NCBI RefSeq assembly: GCF_009649635.1
Contig: NZ_WJII01000001.1
Coordinates: 372,001-436,000 of the forward strand
Reading direction: 5' to 3'
Origin: Microbacterium sp. SYP-A9085
GTDB taxonomy: Bacteria; Actinomycetota; Actinomycetes; Actinomycetales; Microbacteriaceae
DNA: 64,000 nt
In this document: in pieces, positions 8,503 to 17,905 of the stretch
Layout: every line of letters begins with the position of its first letter
Numbering within the stretch: position 1 is the stretch's first letter
The notes under the pieces: generated by a model
What the model saw: the letters and a program-made list of their open reading frames with translations, nothing else
What the model was told of the DNA's origin: nothing
Databases searched by the model: none
Translations under genes and position numbers: made by a program

Positions 8503-9380
8503 CGCGTGCCCCCTCGCAGTTCGAGCGTGCAGCACTTGATGCCGCCGCCGCCCAGCAGCAGTTCGGACAGGTCGACGTGCACGGGGTTGTAGCCGCGCTC
8601 GCGCAGCTGCGCGTCGAAGCCCTTCGCGCGCGGCGAGATGAAGACGTTGCGTCCGTCGCTGGCGGAGTTCAGCCCGAACACGTCGCCGTCGGCGTCGTCG
8701 ACACGGATGGCATCCGGATACCGCTCGGCGAGGATGCCGCGGCTGGTGTCGTCGAACGCGTTCGGCAGGTACGCGATGTTGGCCTTGTCCACACCGCCGG
8801 GTCCCTGGACCGGGTCCAGGACGCTGATCGCGGTGTCGAGGTGGTAGAAGCTCGGGTTCACGAGCTTCAGGGAGACGACCTCGCGTCCGAACAGGTCGGC
8901 GACCTCGCGGTGGCTGTCGATCGAGGAGCGGAAGCCGAACCCGGCCAGGATCGTGTCCCCGACGAGGAGGATGTCGCCCTCGCCCTCTTGCGCGGCGATC
9001 GGCTCGGTCACCTCGAACCCGTGCGATGCGAACCAGTCCATGAACGGGCGCTCTTCGCCACGGCGCTCGTTCACGGAGAACTTGACGCCCAGCGCCTTGC
9101 CGTCGATCACGAATCCGCCGTTGGCGGTGTACACCATGTCGGGCAGACCCGGGATGGGGTCGATCAGCTCGATCTCGTGGCCGAGCGACAGGTACGTGTC
9201 GTACAGCGTCTGCCATTGCCGCACGGCCTTCGCGGTGTCGGTGGGGATGGCCTTGTGCATCCACGGGTTGATCTCGTAGCTGACCGTGAAGTGCGCCGGC
9301 TTGCACATCAGGTATCGACGGTGCTGCTGGATGCGGTCGGATGCCGATGGCTGTGCGACGGCGGTCTCGGAAAGGGACAT
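8499..9380 (-). CDS. Guanidino-group hydrolase: arginine dihydrolase / DDAH-like
   Basis: 293-residue pentein-fold enzyme of the amidinotransferase/arginine deiminase/DDAH superfamily. Visible features are YLMCKPAHF and YEINPWM near the N-terminus, PDMVYTANGG, the catalytic His in FYHLDTAISVL, and the catalytic Cys in GGGGIKCCTLEL near the C-terminus. Databases usually call such proteins dimethylarginine dimethylaminohydrolase. However, the NPWM and TAN(G/A)G signatures also match, from memory, the N-terminal domain of cyanobacterial arginine dihydrolase (ArgZ/AgrE), which makes ornithine directly from arginine. Coupling to rocD through ATGA favours an ornithine-forming enzyme. ATG at 9380 is chosen over an ATG 12 bases upstream because GAGGAG sits five bases before it. 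Confidence 0.8.
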   Translation of the reverse strand: MSLSETAVAQPSASDRIQQHRRYLMCKPAHFTVSYEINPWMHKAIPTDTAKAVRQWQTLYDTYLSLGHEIELIDPIPGLPDMVYTANGGFVIDGKALGVKFSVNERRGEERPFMDWFASHGFEVTEPIAAQEGEGDILLVGDTILAGFGFRSSIDSHREVADLFGREVVSLKLVNPSFYHLDTAISVLDPVQGPGGVDKANIAYLPNAFDDTSRGILAERYPDAIRVDDADGDVFGLNSASDGRNVFISPRAKGFDAQLRERGYNPVHVDLSELLLGGGGIKCCTLELRGGTR

Positions 9381-9578
9381 TCTGCTCCTCACTGAACGTG
9401 ATAGGCGGACGCCGTCCTCGGGCCCGGCGGAAGTTCAACCCGACGATGGGGAAGATGCGACACGGGCACGCCACGTTCATTCTCCCACGACCGACGGCAG
9501 GAATGCTCGGCACGCGCTGAGTGTGGTGGTGCGGGCGTCGCCCGCAGATACTTTCTCCACAGGAGTCGAATCAAGGCA

Positions 9579-9607
9579 TTGTTATTAGTATCTATTTACG
9601 GTAACCT
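9579..9607 (+). promoter_or_regulatory. Candidate promoter of the DUF222-HNH gene
   Basis: The 269-base gap 9381-9649 ends in an AT-rich patch unusual for this window. TTGTTA (9579-9584) and TAACCT (9602-9607) are spaced by 17 bases and point at the HNH gene, with AGGAGGGG just before its ATG at 9650. The rest of the gap should also hold the promoter for the leftward ornithine operon, but I see no convincing box or operator there. Confidence 0.4.
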
Positions 9608-9649
9608 TGATACCAGCGAACACCGACGATCGAACAGGAGGGGGACCCG

Positions 9650-11104
9650 ATGTCAGCATCGCTCAGTGCGGGCCCGTCTCCCGCGATCTCGGAACTCGAT
9701 GAGATCGTCGATCTGCTCTCCCAGTCTCGGGAGCGCGCAGCATCCGCTTTCGCGGCGGAGATGTTCTTCTTCGCTCGCGTCACCGATCTGGTCGACAGGC
9801 GTGAACGAGAACGCGCCGCGCGGACGGACGGCGCTCTCACGAACACATCGCAGCTGGGTATGCGGGAGGTGTTCGCCGAGATCGGCGCCGCCCTGCGATT
9901 GAGCGAGTGGCAGGTGGCCCGGAAGGTCTCCATCGCGTGGACGCTGACGAACCAGTTCCACGAGACGCTGTGCGACGCCAGTTGCGGACGCATCTCTCCG
10001 GAGCACGCGACCGCGATAGCGGACACCGGTGTCGCTATCGGGGACGACGCGGTCCGCCGCGAATACGAGGCCGTCGCCCTCGACATGGCAGGGGAGATGA
10101 CTCCGAGCCAGCTGAAGCCGGCGCTGGAGGGACTCGTCGTGCGCCTTGACCCGGAGGGCACCGAGCGACGCGTGCGCGAAGCCGTCGAGCGCCGGAAAGT
10201 GACGGTGCGGGCGCTGGAGCCGGGACTGGCTCGGATCAGCGCCGACGTGCCGACCGCGCAGGGTGTCGGCGTGTACAACCGCCTCCGCGACATGGCCGCC
10301 GAGCTGTTCGAGCAGAACGCGGCGGAGAAGGCCGACGCAGCGGCCGCCGCTCTCGCGGACGCGACGGCGGATGACGAGGCTGTCACCGGTGCTGGCGGCG
10401 ATGCCCCGGCCGACAGCGACGCGGATGCGCCGGTATTCGACGAGCGCACCCACGCGCAGATCATGGCGGACGTGCTCTGCGACCTGCTGCTGACCAGCGC
10501 TGCCGACGGGCACGGCGCGACCGACCAGGGCCGGGACGCTCTCGGCGCCATCACCGCAACCGTGCAGGTCACCGTCCCCGCAACGGCACTGACGGGGACG
10601 ACCGTCGGCGGCGCGGCCGTCACCGGGTTCGGGCCCATCGACGACGACACCGCGAAGCACCTCGCGGGAATGGCCCCGACGTGGACGCGGGTGTTCACCG
10701 ATCCGTGCGGCGGGGTTCCCATCAGCGTCGACCGGTACCGGCCCTCGAAGCGGCAGAAGCTGTTCCTGCAGGTCAGAGACGAACAGTGCCGATTCCCCGG
10801 ATGCCGCCGCACCGCGCAGAAGTCCGACATCGACCATACGATCGCGTACGCCGACGGCGGGCCGACGTGCCTGTGCAATCTCGAGCATCTCTGCAAGAGG
10901 CATCACACTCTCAAGCACGACACGGACTGGTCCGTCGAGCAGCTGCCGGGCGGGATCCTCCGCTGGACCGCGCCCACCCGCCGCATCCACCTCACCAGGC
11001 CACCCGGCACCGTCCGATTCACCCCGGTCGCCATGATCGACCCGGGTCCCCACCGGGACCACGAGATGGCCCACGCGCTCGTGCGCGACCCCGTGCCGTT
11101 CTGA
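9650..11104 (+). CDS. DUF222 and HNH endonuclease domain protein (13E12-type)
   Basis: 484-residue protein of the DUF222-HNH family that occurs in many copies in mycobacteria and Microbacteriaceae. Residues roughly 20-330 form the helical DUF222 part, interrupted by an Ala/Asp-rich low-complexity stretch near residues 220-265. The HNH domain follows near the C-terminus: CRFPGC, then SDIDHTIAYADGG, then NLEHLCKRHHTLKH, carrying the two zinc-type cysteines and the His-Asn-His residues. The start is set by a strong AGGAGGGG. The catalytic residues look intact, so nuclease activity is plausible, but the cellular role of the family is unknown. It stands alone between two metabolic loci. Confidence 0.88.
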   Translation: MSASLSAGPSPAISELDEIVDLLSQSRERAASAFAAEMFFFARVTDLVDRRERERAARTDGALTNTSQLGMREVFAEIGAALRLSEWQVARKVSIAWTLTNQFHETLCDASCGRISPEHATAIADTGVAIGDDAVRREYEAVALDMAGEMTPSQLKPALEGLVVRLDPEGTERRVREAVERRKVTVRALEPGLARISADVPTAQGVGVYNRLRDMAAELFEQNAAEKADAAAAALADATADDEAVTGAGGDAPADSDADAPVFDERTHAQIMADVLCDLLLTSAADGHGATDQGRDALGAITATVQVTVPATALTGTTVGGAAVTGFGPIDDDTAKHLAGMAPTWTRVFTDPCGGVPISVDRYRPSKRQKLFLQVRDEQCRFPGCRRTAQKSDIDHTIAYADGGPTCLCNLEHLCKRHHTLKHDTDWSVEQLPGGILRWTAPTRRIHLTRPPGTVRFTPVAMIDPGPHRDHEMAHALVRDPVPF

Positions 11105-11119
11105 CGCCGCGCCGCCGGC

Positions 11120-14083
11120 TCAGCCCCGCACGCGCAGCGTCGCTATCTCGAACGGGCGCAGCGTCAGCTGCACGGTCCCGTCGACGACCGGCACGCTCTC
11201 CCCCGGCCGCTCCAGCAGGTCGGCGCGGACCAAGTCCCCGGCCGGGATGGTGAGGGATGCCGCTGCCCGGCCGCCGGTCGACTCGTACACGCGCACGACC
11301 AGGTCCCCGGAACGGTCGTCGGCGAGCTTCACCGCGCTCAGCGCCGCCCCCGCCACCTCGACGAGCGGGCGGACGTCGCCGCCGAAGGCCTCGACGGCCG
11401 GCGCCGTGAAGCGGGATGCCGCAGTCGCGGCATCCCGGACATCCGCCGCCACCACGAGGCCGAACCGCATCCGCTGCGTGCCCTGGTCGGTGCGCGGATC
11501 CGGGTATCGCGGCGCGCGCAGCATCGAGAACCGCGCGTGCGAGACGATCCGGCCCTGGTGCTCGCGTCGGGTGACGTCGAAACCGTACGTGCTGTCCGAG
11601 AGGAACGCGACGCCGAAGCCCGGCTCGGCCAGCAGGAACCAGCGCTGCGCATGCTGCTCGAACTTCGCGGCGTCCCACGACGTGTTCTCATGCGTGGGCC
11701 GGCGGTGGTGTCCGAACTGCGCCTCGGCGGTCACCTCGTCCGTGAACACGTCGACCGGAACGGCGAGCTTGAGGAACCTCTCGGTCTCGCGCCAGTCGAC
11801 GGTGTTGTCGATCTCGAGCGTCCGCCCGTCGTCGGACAGCGTCAGCCGCTGCGTGATCGACGACGCGCCGAACGCTGTCTCCACGACCACCGCGTCGCCG
11901 TCCAGGTGCGCACGCCCGGTGAGGTCTTCGTACCGGCCGCGGTAGTGCGCGTCCACGTCCCATGCATCCCACTGGCTCGGGAAGTCCTGGTGCAGCTGGA
12001 GGAGATTGCCGGCGAGGCCCGCCGGAATCGCCTCCCGTCCGGTCGCCAGGTCGCGGGCCGACACGATGCGTCCGGCGGCATCGACCACGACCCGCACATG
12101 GTCGCTGGACAGGACGAAGCCGTCGCCGGACGCCTCCGCGCGGCGCGCCACGGGGGCCGATCCCACGCCGACCCCGCCGGCGGGCACGCCGCGCTGCGGC
12201 ACCGTCGCGGGATTCACGAGCACGGCGTCGCCGCCGATCCCGACGCCGAGGGCCGCCAGCGCGTCGCCGATCACGCCGCGCAGGGTGCGCTCGATGCGCG
12301 CATACCGCTCGCGCGCCTCGCGATGCACCCACGCTATGGACGACCCGGGCAGGATGTCGTGGAACTGCAGCAGCAGCACCTCGCGCCAGACATCGTCGAG
12401 CACCTCATACGGGTACGGACGCCCCGCCCGCAGCGCCGCCGTCGCCGCCCACAGCTCCGCCTGGCGCAGCAGTTCCTCACTGCGCCGGTTGCCCTGCTTC
12501 ATCGCGTGCTGGGTCGTGTACGTGGCCCGGTGCAGCTCGAGGTACAGCTCGCCGCGCCACACCGGCGCGTCGGGCAGCTCGGCCCGCGCCCGCGCGAAGA
12601 ACGCGTCGGGCGTCTCCCACGCGACGCGCGCGCTCCCCTCCAGATCGGCCAGCCGGCGCGCCCGGGCAATCGCCTCGCGGGTCGTCCCGCCACCGCCGTC
12701 GCCGTATCCGGTGGGCGCGAGGGACGAGGATGCCGCGGCCTTCTCCGCGAACTGCCGCGTGGCACGGGCGATCTCGGCCCCGGTCAGCTGGGACTCGTAC
12801 GTGTCCATCGGCGGGAAGTGCGTGAACACCCGGGTGCCGTCGATGCCCTCCCACCAGAACGTGTGGTGCGGGAAGCGATTCGTCTGGTTCCACGACATCT
12901 TCTGCGTGAGGAACCACTCGAAGCCGGCACCGGCGAGGATCTGCGGCAGCGCGCCGGAATAGCCGAAGCTGTCGGGCAGCCAGGCCCCGCGGCACTCGAT
13001 CCCGAACTCCTCGCGGAAGAACCGCTGACCGTACGCTATCTGCCGGATGAGGGACTCGCCGCCGGGCAGCACCGCGTCGCACTCGACCCACATCCCGCCC
13101 ACCGGCAGGAACCGCCCGTCGGCGACGGCCGCCTTCACGCGCGCGAACACCTCGGGCCGCTCGTCGCGCAGCCACGCGTACTGCTGCGCGCTGGACATCG
13201 CGTACACGAATTCGGGGTGCTCGTCGAGCAGCCGCGTCATGGACGTCGCGGTGCGGGCGACCTTGCGGACCGTCTCCCGCAGCGGCCACAGCCACGCCGA
13301 GTCGATGTGCGCGTGCCCGATAGCGGTGATCCGCTGCGCGCTGTGCTCGGCCGGGGCCGCCAGCGGCTGGGCGAGCACGGCTCGCGCGGCGCCGGCGGTG
13401 CCCGCGACATCCTGCAGGTCGACGGCGTCCAGCGCGTCGTCGAGTGCGCGCAGGATGCGGGCGCGCCGGGTGGATGCATCCGGGAGCTGCTCGGCCAGCT
13501 GCAGCAGCACCTCGACGTCGTGCACGAGCTCGAACACCTCGGCCTCGAACACGCACAGGTCGGCGCGGGCGAACCGGTACAGGGGCCGGTCGCCCGCGGT
13601 GTCCCACTCGCCCTGCTCGGTCGGCCGGAACGGCGCGGCGGCGTCGAGCACGACCGGATTGGCGGCGGCCTCGACGAAGAACTCGACCTCGCCGGCCGCG
13701 TCGATCGGCACCCATTGTGCGCGCGGGTGGATCGCCCGGACCGGGGTGCCGTCGGCGAGGTACACGAGCCCCTCCGCCTGGAACCCGGGCATCGCGGCAT
13801 CGAACCCGAGGTCGACGACGGCCTCGACGCGCCGGCCGGCAAAGGATGCCGGGATGCGACCGGTCACCCGGAACCACGTGGTGTCCCACGCCCGTCCCCA
13901 CTCCCTGCCGATCTCGAACGGCGTGAACGGTCCGGCCAGCCCCTCCGCCACCGGGATCGGCTCCCCGCCCACCGTGTGCGCGGCGATCCCGAGCGGGTGC
14001 GGGTCGCTGTGCACGGCGGGCCGCAGGCGCTCCTCGAGCACGCGGCGCACGCGTCGGATGGTGAGGGACTGCTGCTCGTGCAT
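11120..14083 (-). CDS. GH38 alpha-mannosidase
   Basis: 987-residue glycoside hydrolase family 38 enzyme, releasing terminal alpha-mannose with zinc. An N-terminal beta-sandwich is followed near residue 250 by the catalytic domain: zinc-binding GHAHIDSAWLWPLRET, FVYAMSSAQQYAW, and the nucleophile Asp in WLPDSFGYSGALPQI, then the middle helical domain and C-terminal beta domains. No signal peptide, so it acts in the cytoplasm on imported sugar. ATGATG overlaps the lacI stop; the second ATG (14083) sits at better spacing from AGGAGG. It is last in a six-gene operon with a sugar importer and a GH5-type enzyme, which points to mannose-containing oligosaccharides. Firm family call; linkage specificity unknown. 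Confidence 0.93.
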   Translation of the reverse strand: MHEQQSLTIRRVRRVLEERLRPAVHSDPHPLGIAAHTVGGEPIPVAEGLAGPFTPFEIGREWGRAWDTTWFRVTGRIPASFAGRRVEAVVDLGFDAAMPGFQAEGLVYLADGTPVRAIHPRAQWVPIDAAGEVEFFVEAAANPVVLDAAAPFRPTEQGEWDTAGDRPLYRFARADLCVFEAEVFELVHDVEVLLQLAEQLPDASTRRARILRALDDALDAVDLQDVAGTAGAARAVLAQPLAAPAEHSAQRITAIGHAHIDSAWLWPLRETVRKVARTATSMTRLLDEHPEFVYAMSSAQQYAWLRDERPEVFARVKAAVADGRFLPVGGMWVECDAVLPGGESLIRQIAYGQRFFREEFGIECRGAWLPDSFGYSGALPQILAGAGFEWFLTQKMSWNQTNRFPHHTFWWEGIDGTRVFTHFPPMDTYESQLTGAEIARATRQFAEKAAASSSLAPTGYGDGGGGTTREAIARARRLADLEGSARVAWETPDAFFARARAELPDAPVWRGELYLELHRATYTTQHAMKQGNRRSEELLRQAELWAATAALRAGRPYPYEVLDDVWREVLLLQFHDILPGSSIAWVHREARERYARIERTLRGVIGDALAALGVGIGGDAVLVNPATVPQRGVPAGGVGVGSAPVARRAEASGDGFVLSSDHVRVVVDAAGRIVSARDLATGREAIPAGLAGNLLQLHQDFPSQWDAWDVDAHYRGRYEDLTGRAHLDGDAVVVETAFGASSITQRLTLSDDGRTLEIDNTVDWRETERFLKLAVPVDVFTDEVTAEAQFGHHRRPTHENTSWDAAKFEQHAQRWFLLAEPGFGVAFLSDSTYGFDVTRREHQGRIVSHARFSMLRAPRYPDPRTDQGTQRMRFGLVVAADVRDAATAASRFTAPAVEAFGGDVRPLVEVAGAALSAVKLADDRSGDLVVRVYESTGGRAAASLTIPAGDLVRADLLERPGESVPVVDGTVQLTLRPFEIATLRVRG

Positions 14084-15117
14084 CATCCCCTCCTGGCGGG
14101 GACGCTGGTCTCGCGCACGACGAGCCGGCTCGGCATCGGCGGCTCGGCCTGTTCCGGGTCGGCGTCGATGGCGTGCAGCAGATTCCGCGCGCTGCGCTGG
14201 CCCTGCACGTCGGGGTGGCGCGCGAGCGCGGTGATCGAGGGGGCGGAGATGTCGCACAGCATCGAGTCGTCCCAGCTCACGAGGGCCACGTCGGTCCGCC
14301 CGGCCACGGTCAGCGAGCGCAGGATCCCGAGTGCCATGACGTCGTTGGAGCTGATCACGGCGGTCGCCTCGCGCCAGGACGGCAGCCGGTCGGCGACGAG
14401 GCGCTCGGCGCCCGCGCGTGTGTAGTCGCCTTCCACGACCTGCACCCGGATGCCGCAGACGGCGGCCTCGGCGGCGACGGCGTCGCGCCGCTCCACCTCA
14501 TGGGCGAGGTTCAGCGGGCCGGTGACGTCGACGATGTCCGTGTGCCCGAGCGACGCGAGATGGTCGACGAGCACGCGGGCGTCCGTGACGAGGTCCTCGA
14601 CGACCTGGGTGCCGGTGGCCGGGTCAAGGCGCAGACCGTGCATCACGAACGGCATCCCGAGCGAGCGCAACAGGGCCGGTCGCGGATCCTCGACGAGCCG
14701 GTCCAGCACTATAACGCCGTCGACGCGGCGCTCGGCGCTCCACTGCCGGTACACGTCCAGGTCGCGGCCGGGAGCGGTCCCGACCATCCGCAGCATGAGC
14801 GACTGTCCCGCTTCGGCGAGGACGGATTCCACGCCGCTGAGCAGGCTCATGTAGTACGGCTCCTGGCCCAGCAGTTCGGGGTCGCGGCGCAGCACCATGC
14901 CTATCGTGTCGGTGCGCGAGCGGGAGAGGGCGCGTGCGGACGAGCTGGGATGCCAGTCCAGTTCGCGTGCGAGGGCGAGCACGCGCTCCCGGGTGGCCTC
15001 GCCCACTCCGGGCCGGCCGTTCAGCGCGTACGACACCGATGCGGCCGAGATCCCGAGTCTGCGGGCCATCTCGTGGATGGTCACGTGCGCCGCGGCCCTC
15101 TTCTTTCCACTGCTCAT
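14083..15117 (-). CDS. LacI-family transcriptional regulator of the glycosidase locus
   Basis: 344 residues: an N-terminal LacI helix-turn-helix (VTIHEMARRLGISAASVSYALNG, residues about 12-34) with the hinge helix near SSSARALSRSRTDTIG, then a periplasmic-binding-protein-like sugar sensor domain. It lies inside the operon between the GH5-type and GH38 genes, 44 bases after the former and overlapping the latter at TGATG. LacI regulators in such loci repress the transport operon and divergent glycosidase until the sugar arrives; the palindrome at 20260-20272 is the likely target. The ligand should be the imported oligosaccharide or its breakdown product. Confidence 0.92.
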   Translation of the reverse strand: MSSGKKRAAAHVTIHEMARRLGISAASVSYALNGRPGVGEATRERVLALARELDWHPSSSARALSRSRTDTIGMVLRRDPELLGQEPYYMSLLSGVESVLAEAGQSLMLRMVGTAPGRDLDVYRQWSAERRVDGVIVLDRLVEDPRPALLRSLGMPFVMHGLRLDPATGTQVVEDLVTDARVLVDHLASLGHTDIVDVTGPLNLAHEVERRDAVAAEAAVCGIRVQVVEGDYTRAGAERLVADRLPSWREATAVISSNDVMALGILRSLTVAGRTDVALVSWDDSMLCDISAPSITALARHPDVQGQRSARNLLHAIDADPEQAEPPMPSRLVVRETSVPARRG

Positions 15118-15161
15118 CGATGCCAACTCTTCCACGCCGCCGGTCGGTGGCGCATCAGCGT

Positions 15162-17069
15162 TCAGCGGATCTCGCGCACCGCCGTGCCGTACGGGCCGAG
15201 CGCGACGACGGGATCGGGGGTGCCGTCCAGGTGGTGCAGGGCGCCGGATGCCACGACCGGCGTCACGTCGGCGGCGTCGGGGTGCTGGCTGGCGAACACG
15301 GCGAACCGCCGGCCGTCGGCGTGCGCGACGGTGTCCGCGAACACGCGCGGGTCCTCCACCGTGAGCGGCCGGTCCGCCCCGGCGAGGGCGGCGAGCGCGT
15401 CGTACAGCCGCCACGTGTCCTCGGGGTTCACGCGCGCGCACCGGGCGGCGAGGTACTCCAGCGGGTAGGTGCAAAGGACGGCGTAGCCGGCGCCGTGGCG
15501 GCGGCCGACGAGGGCCGGACGGCCGTGGCCGTCCACGGCGAGCACGTCGCCGGCCGTGACATCCACCGGCAGGTACGCGCGCGCATCCGGCGTCCCGGAC
15601 GCACGGAACCGCAGCCGATCGCCGGCCCGGAGGGCGCCCAGCCCGGCGGTCATCTCGATCGTCACGACGTCGTCCTCGATCGGCTCCACGAGCCCGTACG
15701 AGGTGCCGACGGTCACGCCGAACAGCTCCTCGGTGAACGCCCACCACGGTCCGCGCTGCGCGGGCGCCTCCCCCGCGCAGTACGACGCGTAGACGACGGC
15801 GCCGTCGTCGGTCAGCGTGACCAGCTGGCGCCAGGTCGGGCCGCACAGCTGCTTGACCGACGGCAGCAGGTACAGCCGGTACCCCGGCGCCACACCCCCG
15901 TCGGCGCTCTCCCGCTCCACCGTCACCGGCAGGTGCGCCTCGCGCGTGGCCGCATACGCCTGCTCGCCGACCGCGACGATGTGCTCGCGCTCGGACTCCC
16001 GGCTGAACGGGTATCCCTCCGCCAGGTGCGACGGGATGACCAGGGCGGTGTCGGCGGGCGCGCGTCGCAGCCCGGCCGCGTCCATCGCCGCCAGGTCGGC
16101 GGCGAACAGCTCCAGCTCCTTCAGGGCGGGTTTGGGGGCACCGGTGGCATCCGTGATGCCGAAGTGCATCTCGAACGGGTGGTGCGAATACGGTCGCTCG
16201 GCGACGAGGTCATCGAAATCGGTGTTGTTCCACGCAATCCACCCGCGCACGCCCGCGACGAGAGTGTTGTGCAGCTGCTGCCGGTAATACACCGCCGCGT
16301 TCGCCGCAGACACGTACGCGTCCGTCACGCCGAACTCCTCCAGCACCACCGGGAGGCCCGCGATGCCGCACAGCTGCGCGACCCACGCGGCCTTCAGGTG
16401 CTGACGGATGACGTCGGCCTCCATCCGGTACACATGCGGTCCGACGAACTGCGACAGCGGTGCGAGCTCCCGCAGCCGGAATCCGCTGTCGTGCCCCGTG
16501 GTCTCGATGCCCCACGCGCCGTCCCCGGTGGACACCGGCAGGGTCGAGCCGACGGCGCGGATGGCATCGACGAGGATCTGCGCCCACGCGGCGACGGCGT
16601 CGTGCGGCGCCTCACCTCCGTAGATAGGGACCTCGTTGCTGAGCAGCCACCCGGCGACGGCGGGATGCCGGTGGAAGCGCGCGGTCAGCTCGCGCACGTA
16701 CCACGCCTGCCGGGCCACGAACCAGACGTCGCGGTACAGGTCGCGACCGTCGCGCCAGGTCGGGTCCCAGTTCTCGCCCGACATGTGCCCGACGATGAAC
16801 GTCGGGATCGTGGTCATGCCGGCCTGAACATGCGCGTCGAGGAAATCGGCGAACCGCGCGACGCAGTCCTCGTCGAGCCGGTCGGGCTCGGGCTGGAAGT
16901 CCGGCCAGAAGAAGAACGACCGGGTCACCGTCAGCCCATGCGCGGCCAGCACCGCCAGCTCGTCGCGGACGACGGCGGGGTCGTAGCGGTCGGTCCACAT
17001 GCGCGGACCGCCGGCGCGGGACCAGAAGTTCGCGCCAAGCCAGAGCGGGAGGGTCGCGGCATCCGTCAT
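15162..17069 (-). CDS. GH5-type (TIM-barrel, clan GH-A) glycoside hydrolase
   Basis: 635-residue clan GH-A enzyme. An N-terminal barrel carries the acid/base Glu in GWLLSNEVPIYGG (about residue 150) and the nucleophile Glu in LPVVLEEFGV (about residue 250). After residue 330 come a beta-galactosidase-like trimerisation region (ALVIPSHLAEGYPF) and a C-terminal beta domain. This architecture resembles GH5 subfamily 18 as I recall it; a Bifidobacterium member of that group cleaves Man-beta-1,4-GlcNAc. No signal peptide, so it is cytoplasmic. The ATG at 17069 overlaps the permease stop as ATGA. With GH38 downstream and an importer upstream, it probably trims manno-oligosaccharides, possibly the N-glycan core. 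The subfamily is inferred, not proven. Confidence 0.75.
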   Translation of the reverse strand: MTDAATLPLWLGANFWSRAGGPRMWTDRYDPAVVRDELAVLAAHGLTVTRSFFFWPDFQPEPDRLDEDCVARFADFLDAHVQAGMTTIPTFIVGHMSGENWDPTWRDGRDLYRDVWFVARQAWYVRELTARFHRHPAVAGWLLSNEVPIYGGEAPHDAVAAWAQILVDAIRAVGSTLPVSTGDGAWGIETTGHDSGFRLRELAPLSQFVGPHVYRMEADVIRQHLKAAWVAQLCGIAGLPVVLEEFGVTDAYVSAANAAVYYRQQLHNTLVAGVRGWIAWNNTDFDDLVAERPYSHHPFEMHFGITDATGAPKPALKELELFAADLAAMDAAGLRRAPADTALVIPSHLAEGYPFSRESEREHIVAVGEQAYAATREAHLPVTVERESADGGVAPGYRLYLLPSVKQLCGPTWRQLVTLTDDGAVVYASYCAGEAPAQRGPWWAFTEELFGVTVGTSYGLVEPIEDDVVTIEMTAGLGALRAGDRLRFRASGTPDARAYLPVDVTAGDVLAVDGHGRPALVGRRHGAGYAVLCTYPLEYLAARCARVNPEDTWRLYDALAALAGADRPLTVEDPRVFADTVAHADGRRFAVFASQHPDAADVTPVVASGALHHLDGTPDPVVALGPYGTAVREIR

Positions 17070-17905
17070 TTGACCGCTCCCGCTGTCAGCCCCGCGACGA
17101 AGCTGCGCTGCAGCAGCAGGAACGCGACGACGATCGGGACGCTGACCACGAGCGATGCCGCCATGATCTGGTTCCAGTACACGTTCACCTGTGTGGAGTA
17201 CTGCTGCAGGCCGATGGCGAGCGTCTGGGTGGGGCCGTTCGTGAGCACCGAGGCGAACAGCAGCTCGCCCCAGCTGGTCATGAAGCTGTAGATGCCCACC
17301 GCGACCAGTCCCGGACGTGCGGCCGGCAGCAGCACGTGCCAGAGCGCGCCCATCGACCCGGTCCCGTCGACCTCCGCCGCCTCGTCGAGATCCCGCGGGA
17401 TGGCGTCGAAGTAGCCGGCCAGCATCCAGATCGAGAACGGCAGCGAGAACGTGAGGTACGTGATCACCAGTCCCAGCCGGGTGCCGATCAGCGGGATGCC
17501 GGTGGCCTGCGTCACGTTGATGAAGATGAGGAACAGCGGCAGCAGGAACAGGATGCCGGGGAACATCTGCGTGGACAGCACCGTGGTGGTGAACACGCCG
17601 CGCCCCCGGAACCGCCACCGGGAGACGGCGTAGGCGGCGAACACGGCGATCACGAGGCTGACGGCCGTGGCCGCCGTGCACACGATCAGGCTGTTCGCGA
17701 AGTACTGCGCCAGCGGCACGGTCCGCCAGATGTCGATGTACGGCTGGAAGGTGATGTGCTGCGGCCACCACGTGAAGCTGTCGAGCACCTCGCCGAGGGG
17801 CTTGACCGAGGAGGTGATCATCACCCAGATCGGGAACAGCGTGAAAAGGCTCAGCACGACGACGGTGACGATGCGGAACACCCGGGCACCGGTGGTCTCA
17901 CGCAC
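17066..17905 (-). CDS. Sugar ABC transporter permease, MalG-like
   Basis: 279-residue inner-membrane permease with six predicted helices and the ATPase-contact EAA loop at DEAAEVDGTGSMGALWHVLL. The first helix (VFRIVTVVVLSLFTLFPIWV) starts right after a short tail. The start is GTG at 17905, with GGAGG seven bases upstream, overlapping the preceding permease gene by eight bases. It pairs with the MalF-like permease and the lipoprotein. No ATPase is encoded here; in actinobacteria such CUT1 importers usually borrow a shared MsmK-type ATPase. Confidence 0.93.
   Translation of the reverse strand: MRETTGARVFRIVTVVVLSLFTLFPIWVMITSSVKPLGEVLDSFTWWPQHITFQPYIDIWRTVPLAQYFANSLIVCTAATAVSLVIAVFAAYAVSRWRFRGRGVFTTTVLSTQMFPGILFLLPLFLIFINVTQATGIPLIGTRLGLVITYLTFSLPFSIWMLAGYFDAIPRDLDEAAEVDGTGSMGALWHVLLPAARPGLVAVGIYSFMTSWGELLFASVLTNGPTQTLAIGLQQYSTQVNVYWNQIMAASLVVSVPIVVAFLLLQRSFVAGLTAGAVK

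Noticed and set aside
8499..9380. Plain arginine deiminase of the ADI pathway
   Set aside because: The protein is too short for bacterial ArcA (about 400 residues), and neither arcB nor arcC is nearby.
7279..9513. A fused 744-residue protein covering rocD and the amidinohydrolase
   Set aside because: The upstream portion is the wrong frame of the amidinohydrolase gene. The rocD ATG at 8502 overlaps the correct stop as ATGA.
11537..14425. A 962-codon open frame on the plus strand across the GH38 gene
   Set aside because: It is the mirror of a GC-rich gene. The minus strand encodes a clear GH38 enzyme with all catalytic motifs, while this frame is an Arg/Gly/Pro/His-rich translation with no domain.
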